Below are positions 27,501 through 39,500 of a stretch of DNA of 64,000 nt, piece by piece (the stretch's first letter is position 1; every line of letters begins with the position of its first letter). Below the pieces are notes generated by a model. That model was not told where the DNA came from. It made no database searches and was given only the letters and a program-made list of their open reading frames with translations. Both the position numbers and the translations under genes were made by a program. Source of the DNA: Strix aluco (Eukaryota; Chordata; Aves; Strigiformes; Strigidae); contig NC_133935.1 in assembly GCF_031877795.1 (NCBI RefSeq), forward strand, positions 82,241,748 to 82,305,747. The letters are read 5' to 3'.

Positions 27501-30500
27501 AACTGCATAGTAACTGTGTTGACTCCTTAGTAAAAGCTTTGAAAAATGGCTAGCTTAGATCTGCTATGTTGCAGAAGGCTGGCGACAGCATTGCTTTCTG
27601 CTAGCTCAAAGCACAGTCCTCTGAAGAATTAAGTTGCTTTGTAAATTAATGAAAAAAATTAAAAGAATGTATGAGAACAATAGCGTGTGCTGGAAGTTTG
27701 TTCTTTTTTGAATTGGATGACTTAATTTTTGCAATAGCTGTTCTCTAAAAACAGATCTTAATTTTTTTCCTGAATCAGAACCATGCTTAATTCTTAAATA
27801 TTTTCTCTGAAAACAATTCTGATGGAAATCTATATCTAAGACTAAGTTGGACTTTGAAGCACTGACAGAAGCTAAAACTTACTTTTCACTGCTGTGGGAA
27901 TGGTATAGGTAAGGGTATTACATGGAAGGATACCTTACTGCAAGAAAGCAGAGGTTTAGGGAGCTACGCTTGATAACTTACACACAGAGTAAACTAAAAT
28001 GTTGTGAGGGATAGAGGTGACAAGCAGGTCAGTAAGGAAAGCTGCAAGATGAACTAAAACACAGCAGAACAACTGTCAGTCCTATTTACAGGTGAGATGA
28101 GCACACTAGATAATACTTTTGGAAGAGACTCTGATTTCCTGAAGACTTCATATAGGCACCTACAGCCTCATAGGTTCAAGTGCAGCCTTGGAGCATTAGA
28201 AAAGAGTCAGAAAGCCTTATTACAGGCTGAGAAAATAGTTGTTTCAAAACTGTTAATTGACAGTAGTGTGAAGTACTGGAACTAAGACTGCAGGGGATTG
28301 ATGTCTTCTGGGTTCTGCTGGTTTTGTAGAGCATCTGTAATTTAGTGCTTGTATTTCAGTGCACCTGTCAGTAAGGTTGCACGTTTAGTTTGAGGATATT
28401 TTGAAGCAGTTGGCACAATGCAGCTTCTCGATTGCTGTTCTGTGGGAGATTTTAAACATTCTCCATAATGTTTTCCTCCTTTTCTGGCAGGGAGATTTTT
28501 ACCCTTTATGAGTAAGGTAACCATATAGAAAATGTTTCATTCAGAAGTTGAATATTATGACCCATTGGAAGTTTTAGTGTTTAGTAACAGTGGACTTTTG
28601 GTGGTTATAGGTGTCCTGATGTTCTAATTCTGCTCTAGTTCCTTGTTGTAATTCCTTCTCTTTTTCCAAATTTCAGGAATTATGTATGACAAAGATTCCA
28701 AAGATTCCATTACAGAAGGAGAGAATCTAGAAGAAGATGAAGAGGAGGAGGAAGGTGGAGCAGAGACAGAGGAACAATCTGGAAATGAAAGTGAAGTAAA
28801 TGAGCCAGAAGAAGAGGTGAACATAATCATTTACCTTGCCTTGCATAAAAATATTGATTATTCATTACTTTCTGAAGCCCTTCTATGTCACAGAGTTAGC
28901 AGGTGAAATGTGGGTATGCACAACCCAGTCAGTACTCTGAGGATATTTCCATCCCAGGTTTGTATATATGGAAAACTGAATACAGAGTGTCTGAGGTGTA
29001 TTCCAGGGAAATTATGGCAGAAACTTGAACCTGACAGCTTTACTCAGGGTATATGCTGCTTCTCAACAAAAAGATGCCTTCGGTTTTTTGGCATGAAAAC
29101 ACTTTTATATAATTTTCTTTATCTGTTGTAGAAGCAAATGTATTGACTAGATGTCAGAGCAGTCGTGTAGGAAAAATAACAGGTGTTCTGAATATGCCTG
29201 TATAATATGAATAAATAAAAGATTTATGGAGCATAACCTTCCTTGTTTACTGTGCCAATAATATTTTGAATCAGAAATGGTGGAGCCAATAAAAAAGATG
29301 TGTACATAGAAATTCTACCTTGTCACTATGACACAGCAAAGTTGACATGGTAATGGTAGTGTTATGAGAAAATGAGTTCATCAAGGAAATAAAAAACACT
29401 TTTTCTCCTTGTGCTTGCTTTGGTTTACTAGTAAGTTTTCTTTCAGTCTGTGCTTCTCAGCATTAAAGTTCCTGAAGTTTGGCAGGGTTTGTACTTTTAC
29501 CCACAAATGAATAATATTAGAGTCATAATCTGTTGGGGAGTGGGGAAGGGACCTCTGGAGGTCATCTTGTCTCTTGCTCAAAGCAGGGTCACCTACAGCA
29601 GGTTACCTGAGGCAGTGTTTTGCATCAAGTTTTGAATATCTCCAAAGATGGAGTCTCCACAACCTTTCTGGGTAATATGTTCCAGTGTTTAAACACCATC
29701 ACGGTAAAGAAGGTTTTTTAATCTTATGTTTAAATGAAATTTTTCAACTTGTGTCCGTGGCCTCTGGGTCTGTCACTGGACACCACTGAGAAGAGTCTGA
29801 CTCCCTCTTCCATGCTCCTTCCCTTCAGGCATTACACACATTGAGAAGACATTCCCACACCCTGAACCTTCTGTTCCCCAGACTAATCAAACCAGCTCTC
29901 TCGGCCTCTCCTGTGACAGGTGCTCCAGTCCCTTTATCTTCATTGCCTGTTGCTGGACTCACCCCAATATGTCCATATGTGTCTTGGACTGGCGAACCCA
30001 GAGCTGGGCACAGCACTTCAGATGTGTCTTGCCTGTGCTGAGCAGGCAGGAAGGATCGCCTCCTTTGACCTGTCGACAACACTTTTCCCTGGTGCAGCCC
30101 AGGATGCAGTCAGCTGCCTTGGCAAGGCTGCATTGCTGGTCCTTGCTCAGTTTGTTGTCCACCAGGACCCCAGGTCCTTCTCTGCTGAGCTGCTTTCCAG
30201 ATGGGCAGCCTGTACTAGTGAAGGGGGTTATTGCTCCTCAGGTGCTGGACTTTCATTTCCCTTCCTTGAACTTTCTGAGTTCTTGTCAATCCATTCCTCT
30301 GGCTTGTTGAGTTCCCTCTGAGTGACAGCACAACCATCTGGTGTATCAGCCACTACTCCTAGTTTTCTGCTGTACTTTTATGAAAATGTCAGATAAAGCA
30401 GAGTGAGTTCAGACTGAAACATTAAATACAAAACATAAGAATCAGGGTCGACATAGCACTTAGAGATATGGTGTAGTTGGGAACTGTCAGTGCTAGGTTA

Positions 30501-33500
30501 ACAGTTGGACTAGATGATCTTCAAGGTCCTTTCCAGCTGAGATGGTTCTGTGATTCTGTGAAACAGATTTACTAAGCCTGAACTGAATGAAACGGGTTTG
30601 GATGGGGAGAGGGTAAGAAAGGTGTAGAAAATGTGTATGAGAAATCAGATGCAAGCGGTCTTTATTTTAAAATAGTCAGAAGTCATTTGTTGAATATTTC
30701 AGGAGGGGTCTGACAATGAGGAAGAAGAAGGTGAAGAGGAGGAGGAAGAAAACACAGATTATCTTACAGACTCCAATAAGGAAAATGAAACCGATGAGGA
30801 GAATACAGTATGTATTGTAGCTTTAGATAAGTGAATTGACTTTTGCATCTTTGGTTTTCTTTACTGAATGTTTTTTGTCAATGCTGCTCATAATATATCT
30901 GGGAGGACATACCAGGAACACTCCCTGCTATTCTTTCAAATATATTTGAGAGCTTTATTACCTTCTGAAAATATTTATGCTGTCAACTTTACTACAACAT
31001 GCTTTCACAGGACTTTACACTTTCACAGGTAGCTAGACTGGAAAAGATTGCGTAAATGATGGTTTTTGCAATGCCAGCAATGGTAGCAAACTGATATGAT
31101 ACAACAAGGTAAACTAGTTACACTCCACTAGATCTTAAAACTGAAAAGATGACAAACCAGGAAGTGCAGAATTCCTAAACTATGAATTTGGGATTGGCAG
31201 ACTATAAGATCTGTAGCAAAAGAACCCGTTCAGCTGAGCCTGAATTGCGGTTACATAGTAAGGAAAGTAATGATCACTACAGAACAATGTGTTGGGGTAC
31301 TGACTTTAAACGTTTTTGGCATGTTGTACTTTCCAAATACTGAAGGATTGTGTTTGTCTTGAAAAGACCATCTAACTTTATGGACTTAATGGAAAAATTA
31401 GTTAAATTAGGTGTGGTAGGGATACGGACTTTTTTGTATTGTTGCTGTATCTAGACTGTGTACATATGCATCTGTACGCATATACTGAGATGTCAGAATC
31501 CTATGAGTGGCCAGTCTTCATAATAATTGATGCAGTAAACATCAGAAAATATTTCTTGAAGAAAATAATTCAGGCCAAAAACTTTTCTTCAGCGATACTT
31601 TTTTTTTTTTGTTAAAGCTTTTGATTATGATATGTAAGCGATAAGGATATTTTCCCACTTATTTCTAGACTGAATAATCGTATTTCTGAAAGTAATGTAA
31701 TAGAAAGTTTTTTCCCATTGCAATAGGAAGTAATGATTAAAGGAGGGGGACTTAAGCATGTCCCTTGTGCAGAAGATGAGGACTTCATTCAGGCACTGGA
31801 TAAAATGATGCTGGAGAATCTTCAGGTATAAATATTTATTTTTCTTAATGTAATTTGCTGTACAGCTAACTGCACCTGGTTATTTCTTTTCAGTAAGCAA
31901 GTGATTAATGCTTAGTTTACCATACTAAAGAACTTGGATTTTTTTCCTTAGTTGTAGCTGCTTCTCCGCAATTGACATCTTTGGATAAGTAACTTAATGA
32001 AATAGCTATATTGTTTTCCCAGTGAATATATGACATGCTGACATATATTTTACTGGATGAATAACTGCATCAGATACTATGCAATGCTTCTGACTATATC
32101 CTAGACTATCTAAGCCTAGGTTTTAATATGTTTAAAATGTAGCTGCATTTAAATTTACATAACCTTTAAGTCCTTTCCTCCCACCAAGTACTGACAATAG
32201 CAAGCCCTGTATGAGGAATGCATTAATAAGATGCTACCAAAAAATCTTGAATGTAGAGTGTTCATCCTCAAGTGTGTCTAATCAAGTCTCTAGATTTCTT
32301 TCCTTAAAAGGTTGTTATCCAAAATGCCTTTAAAATTTAAAGTATTCTGTCCCTGTAACTTTCTTCTTCACAAGCAAGGAAACCAAAGGAAAATCTAATG
32401 AAGCCTAATATATTTATATATTACATTGTTTTCTTGGAAGGTTAAGCCTTTTCTCATTCGTGAAAATACGAGTGTTGCCAGACTTGACGTTTTTAGCATC
32501 TGATCATTTATAGAATTTACTACTTTTTTTTTTTTTTTTAATAGCAACGGAGTGGTGAATCTGTTAAAGTACATCAGTTGGATGTTGCTATTCCTCTACA
32601 TCTCAAAAGTCAGATCAAGAAGGGTCCCCCACTTGGAGGTGGGGACGGAGAGTCAGAGTCTGGAGACACAATGCCATTTGTCATGTTAACACGCAAAGGC
32701 AACAAACAGCAGGTAGGAGTTTACGTAAGGTATAGATACTGTTTAAATAAATAAAGTCTTTCCCCTTTTTTGAAAGTCACACTGACGTTTGAAGTCATAG
32801 AAATTTTTATTTCTTCATCTTTTTGTCAGCATGGAACACAGACGACAGTTGTGATAAACAGCAAATACTGTGTGTGGTTTCTTGGAATTCTTGGTTGTTA
32901 ACAGAAATCATGTAGAAAATTTCTGTGGTTAAATTATACCATTACTAATTGTGTTTGATGATTACACTAGTAGGACAGTGTTATGTCTTACATATATTTT
33001 AAATATAGTTGTGGAAGATGAATGGATGTGGTTGGTGGACTGCCACTGGATGTTGAAAGGAGAAGAAAAAAGGAATATTCCAGAATCTTGAAGATTTTAC
33101 AGATTTCTCTGAAAACACTTTCAGCTTTCAATGAAGATATGTGGCATTTGCTAAATTCCATTTCCTAAGTAACTGCCGCTTGGCTAAATTTGTTCAACTT
33201 GCAAAAAAGTCATTATCTCTGAAGACATTTTTAGGAAACTATTCCAGATTGCACTGAGTGAATCTCTTGGAGAGACGTAAATGGAAATCGTGTTGATAAA
33301 ACAAATAAGCCCCTTGCTTCATGCAGCAAAGCTATGTGTTTGTCTTGGCTCTTTTCTCCAGTGTATGTTTGAATTTTCCGAGGTCGGCAAATGCATAGTG
33401 TACAAATCAATACCTAACACATTCCACATGCATTCCTTGTCATGGTTTAGGTCTTTAAAGAAACATTTTCATTTTGGTTGTGTAAATTGATGGTAAAAAA

Positions 33501-36500
33501 TTAATGACTCTGAGTTTATATGGAGAGCAAAACCAAGGCATTGTTTCATTCCATGCATCTGTACCTTTCTGATGTTTAGATCCATGTCACTGCTTTGCTT
33601 TGACTTTTGTTACCTGAATTGTGACAGTAGTGTAACAGTTGAGTATATAAACTGGAAGTAGAGTCTTTCTCTTCCTTTATATGAAAGACACTTCAAAAAT
33701 CCATGTAGAAAGTGAGAAGGTCTCTTCTCATAAAACACTTGAACTAGTGAGTGGGTGCTGTGCAAAGTGCTTTGAAAATGTGAGTAGCGATCCCCATTGG
33801 AGGGGGCACATACATGCTTGTATTTAGTAGTAATGATTAACTGATTTCCTTACTACATTTGTTTGGTTATTCGGTTTTCCTGGAACTTGAATGTTCTATA
33901 CAAAGTTCTACAGTAGTTTTGAGTGGGGAATTTTAACTGTTGTCATTGGGCTGAGACCCAAAAAAGGTGTTTAGCTTTTTCAGGATAATTTACTGGGAGT
34001 ATCTGTAGTTACCAAGAATTTTAGGCTCTTCATATTCTGTGTGAGGGGAAAATATTGCCAACATGCAGCCTAAAAAGAAAGCAGAACTTGTTCAGGAGTT
34101 TTCCCTGCTCCTCCTCCAATATTTGGTTTTGGGTGTAGGCTCTTCCTGCCAAAACTCCTCTCGGTGTTTCTAGAAATGTAGAAAACAGTTGCTTTATAGA
34201 CTACTTCAGTTCTTGAGTCAGTGAAAGGCTTCTTTGTCCATAGTTCTGTGTTCAGAGAAAAAAAATGTCTGGTAGTCAGTTTTAATAGAAAAATAAGCAG
34301 GAAAGAAGAGGTGGAGTTGAAAAGAAAATAATTCCTTCTTACAGTAGTTGATTTTAAATCTGTGTGACCAGAATGTGCAGAGTTTTGAAGTGATGGATGC
34401 ATACTCTACTGTTAAGTTATAGCTGTAAACTTTCAGCTTTTTAAAAACAGTCAAAAGGAGTTTGCAGACAACCTGGAAGGCTGTAAGTAACTTCTTATCT
34501 GCACAGTCACTGGAGTGATAAGCATCACCACTTCACTAGGACATCAACCTAATCACTTGCCATGTTAGCAGTTGGTTTGGTCTCATGGGTTCTTTGTCGA
34601 TGGTGCTGCTGAAACCAGAAATCTTTGCTGTAAGAATGTACGTACTTGATGAAAATGGAACAAGCTGTGCTTCCTTCTGGAGGTTAGTATTTGTTTGTTG
34701 AGGTCCAGTCACTAAATACTCAGTTCACGTGACAGTATTCAGCCAGATTTTGGTGCAGCATTGACAACTAGTTTTTTGAAGCAACACTAGAACAACTAGC
34801 TGCTATTTACCAGCAGCATTCAACTTGAATTAATAGTCATTGCAGGCTGATAGTAACAAGGACACCATGTTTTATCCTTTTTTGACACACTGTGATTTAC
34901 AAAAAGGGGCAATAGCAAGGATATTGGGTAGACCAGTGTCTTGCAATAGATGGCTGGGTTTTTTCACCCATCAACTGTAGCAAAGAAGTTGTATGACAAA
35001 ACTTACAAAACTAGTAGCAGTAGAACTGAATACGGTTATTGGAAATTAGACTGCATCATGATTTATCCACAAGCCGTGAGAGCAAGGGGAAATAAAGGAA
35101 TATTGCCATCATAATGGATCAGAGCTGCAGTCTCTCTAATACCATTTGATGTTTTTGAAACTGATAAGTTTTATGCCAGGTAGGTGTGAACTAAGGTGAG
35201 ATTTAGACAGTAAAAAGAAAGTCACCTAGTGTCAAGAAATTTGGTTAATACCTAGGAAAAAAGATTTCTTCTTGTTCGAAAGATTTTTAGCAAGGTACCA
35301 TAAAAGAACAGTAATATCCATGGAATAGTCAAGTCTCTCTTTGAATGTGACGTTCTTTCTCAGTGATGTTTTTGTGAAATCTGTAATCTAGTGTTCTGAA
35401 TGATCATTTTTTCTTTCTTCAGTTTGCCATCTTCCAAGTGAAGTCCTTATGTTCTGTCCCCATCTCACAGATTTTATAAGAGGTTTTTTGATATACCTCT
35501 TCATGATTTGCGAATCGGAAATGTTTCATTTGCTCAGTAATCATATCCTTCAGTAATTGTCATCGGTGATTTGATTTCAGATGGCAACTGTCTGATTGCC
35601 TTGAGATAGTGACTCAGTGATATTTTGTTAATTACCAGTCTGTTGGTTTTTGTATCCATTTCTTTCCTTTGCACCCTTCTGTATTTCAGTTTTCTTTTTT
35701 CTGCTTTAAGCATCCTGTCTGAAAACACTTACACAATCCCATTAAGCTCATCAATCCATAGAACAGATAAAATATAAAGGACATATTAAGATGGATGAGG
35801 AGCTTAATGGTGAAGCTAAGGAATGATTTTTATCATGAAATACTGCTAATGGGTTAGTTATTTGTGTAGTTTGCGTAAAGCTCATTTGACAGTATCTGGG
35901 AACATGCATATTCTGCTCAGCAATGAGTAACTAAAGCTTACTTTTCTGTTGGAATTCCAAGAACTTTTATTCTTACGCACACACTTTAATAACAAGCTTG
36001 TATTTATGTTCAACCTAATATACTATTACCCTCCACCCTGCAAAAAAGCCCTTTCGCTTGATTTGTCTCATGTAAATCTTCCAGTTAATAGGGTTTCACT
36101 GTACCCAGGTTTTTCTCAGGTCTTTGCAAGAGTCTGTCTTGACTGTTTCAAACACACTTGATTTTCAAATGCTGCATCTGAGTACATGGTGTCTTCTCAC
36201 ACTCATGACTCATCTACTAGTGGGGCACTACTATCTAATAGGCACCTTGAGATTTCTTAGTAATTATTGCATTAGATACTAACCATACGCAGTGAGGATT
36301 TTGCTTTTACTATATACCTTCTCAACAGAGGCTTTGATAATGTATCTTTCTGTCTGCAGCTTTTGACAGTGTAGCAGAAAAGAACACTTAGAAATTTGCT
36401 TCTATTTTTGTGGAAATAGATGAGAAGAACAAGCAGCAGGATTCAGAGTAGTCCATGGAATATTGAGAGTGGTTATCCTTAAATGCATTACTCTGCTTAT

Positions 36501-39500
36501 AGCACAGAAGTATTTACTTCTAATGGATGTGCAATTGAAGGAGAAATTTTTTTCTAAACGTTCACCAACTTTAGCATTAAGGGGTTTCTGAATGTTACTG
36601 TTTCAGTTGCAGATAAGATTAAGAATCACTTCTCTGTTTTGGAACAAGTGTAAAAAATAATTCTGTGGAAATAAAAAAAAGAAAAGCATCTTCCCTATGC
36701 CTCTGAAAATCTCAGCTGTATTTTTCAGAGAGAGGGTACTTCTGTAGGAGTAGTACCAAGCTTACCTTTCATGTAGCTTATGGCAAATCAGATAATGTGT
36801 TGAAGGTGTAGTGTGAATGTTAGGGTGTGGGGGAGGAGGAAAAGATTAAATTTGATACCACAGTTGTCTCCAGACTAATAAGAAGCAACATGGAGCTAGA
36901 ATCATTAGTAAAAGGAAGAGTACTGGCCAAGGAATGCTGGGGAATATCTGAAATACTTGGAATGTTTCTCCTCTGTTATCAGAAAGGATAATAGAAATTC
37001 TGCTCAGGGACTTCATCCCTTTGGAAGGTAGAGGCCTCTGGAGGGAGATGCAGCTTTCAGAGCCAGCTATGCTGCTTTTATCTCAAGACCAGTGTAATTC
37101 ACTGTGAAGGGTATCTGCTTGTGTGAAAATAAGAAATAAAGCACATAGCTATGTGTTCCTGGTGAAAGCTAATCAATGATATTCCCATAAATACTGTGTG
37201 TAGTAGTCTTTTGCCTTAGCAGTCCATCAGCCTTTTTTGTACATTCTGTGTGTCTTTAGGAGTTCTGAATGTCTTGTATTTTTTCATGCTTCCTTATGTG
37301 AAGTTGAGTTTAAAAAAAAAAAGAAGACAACAAACAAAACCAACAAACAACACACTTTCCAGTAGAAACTTCTGTAGAAAGTATCTCCATCACAATAACC
37401 TAGAAATAACCATAACCCTTCTGCATTTTGGGTGGTTGTTGTTTTTCTTTTCTGTGATGGGCACTTAAAAACTTATTTTCATTTGCAGTTTAAGATCCTA
37501 AATGTACCAATGTCTTCCCAACTTGCTGCAAACCATTGGAACCAACAGCAAGCTGAACAGGAGGAGAGAATGAGGATGAAAAAGCTCACTTTGGATATCA
37601 ATGAACGGCAAGAACAAGAGGACTACCAGGGTAAGAAAACATCAAGTATTTTTTATTTTCAGAGGAACTTTTGTGGATCTACAGAAAATATTATTTGCGA
37701 TAGCAGTTCAAGTTTTGAATATTGATTTGCAATACTTCATGAAAAACCTGTATTTTTGTTTGTCATTCATTATTTTCTCCCTGGTCTCTGTGCTTGAAGA
37801 AGTTTTTTTTTATAGTTCTTCCATGAAAGGGAGTTTTCAGATGGGCCTCAAATCTCAGCATTCCCTTTTTTGGGGGCAAAGGGGAAGAACTGAGATTGTT
37901 TCCTTAAAAATAAGGTAACACAAAATTAATCTGATATTTGTGGCGTTGTCTCCATTACTGCAAGACAATTGAGTTGGATACAAGAGGAATTAATTCGTGC
38001 AGCTTAAACTCTACTTTTTAGATATTAATAGGTACTTTAGATATTTATAGTATTTAGACTCTTCATCAGTCTTGCTAAGACTTGCAAATACTAAGAGGTA
38101 GCCTTCACTTGAGAAATACAAACTGTCACCTCGGCTTCATATTGCTAAAGGTTATAGGAGCGCTACAAATCCGCAGCATAAGAATATATTAACTGAGTGA
38201 AGGTTTCATGCAAATTATATGATCTAATTTGGTTTTTAAACATACGTAAGTCAGGCATTTTGGAACCTGGACAGATTGAAGCAAACAGTTAATACAACAG
38301 ATCATATAGACCCTAAACTGATGCAGTTCGTGTGTTTGGTTGTTGGGTGGTTTGTTCTGTGGGTGTTTTTTTCAGACTCAATTTTTCTTGGCTTACTCAG
38401 ATAGTAAACAAAGCCAGACCAATAAAACTGTTGGTATTCAGTTCTTATGTTAGTATTTCCATTTAACATCTCCACAGTTCTTGCTCTGTTTTTTTTGTAA
38501 AGATGTTGCAGTCTGGTGGTAATCACAGTATAAGTAGTTAATTAGCAGGAAATCTCAATTAAGGTATTTAGTGAAAGGTCATTATTCATCAAGAAATGGG
38601 AAATTTAAATTAAAGCAGCTCTAATTCTAAAACCACTATGGAATCTAACACTCCTTTCAGAACTCTGATAGTACAAGAACTAAACTTGTAATCATAAAAA
38701 GGAGTATTTTTACAAAGTCAGTGTCTACAGAGCTCTGAAATGCTAACGATATATTCTTAGTATTAAACATTGTAATCAGCTTAAAAACTTTTTTCTGAGA
38801 CATTTCCCCTCTTATAAAGTCCACTTGTGAAAAAGGAAAAGAAACAGTAGACTTCAGTATTAGATTTAAGTGATTTTCTCAGACTTTTTGTGGGGTTTTC
38901 CTCATTAATGATATTTCTGATACTTTTACTGGTGAGGGCATTTGGGGTTTTATGCCTTGTCATATGACTTTGTTGGTATCTTAAAAGCCACAACTGCTCT
39001 CAATAAAATCCTAGATTTTAATCTAAAAAAGGATCACATTGTCCAAGAAAATGAATCAGAGTAGCAGGATAGCAATTGGCAACCAGTAATAGGCATTTTT
39101 TTTTTTACTTTCTCATAGATTTTTCTAGGTGCTGTGTATAAAGCATTAATATAGGAGGAAAATCACAGAAGAGATAGGTATTTTCATAATTGACATCCAT
39201 TTTTAAAACAGATGTTGATCCTTTTTTATTGTCCTGGGTAATATACACAGTAAACCCAAACTAAAAAGGACATTTAGTCAGGTTAAACTAAGCAGGCCAA
39301 ATTACATTCCACTTTGGAACTATTTTTTATTTAGATTTTGTCGAGTTGATTGTTACTTTTGGAGAGTCAGCTTGCCTGTAACAAGTTAGTATGTACCACT
39401 GAAAGAAACAGTTGGTTTTAAATTTCTGTTTCAGGCTTTGAAGTTACCAAGGCAGGAAGAAGTCTCCATTTCTGGAAGAGTGCCTTGGGGTTGATAACCA

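Larger units (their letters stand above)
28817..30702 (+). other. UPF2: UPF2 intron, 1886 bp, with two oppositely oriented CR1 fragments
   Basis: Phase 0. The left 700 bp is unique; about 29530-30370 is an antisense CR1 fragment and about 30447-30561 a sense CR1 3' end. The open frames of 66-133 codons at 29825-30321 on both strands are CR1 shadows. Confidence 0.88.

Noticed and set aside
29825..30321. Overlapping open frames of 66-133 codons on both strands
   Set aside because: They lie wholly inside an antisense CR1 fragment and translate repeat sequence in several frames.
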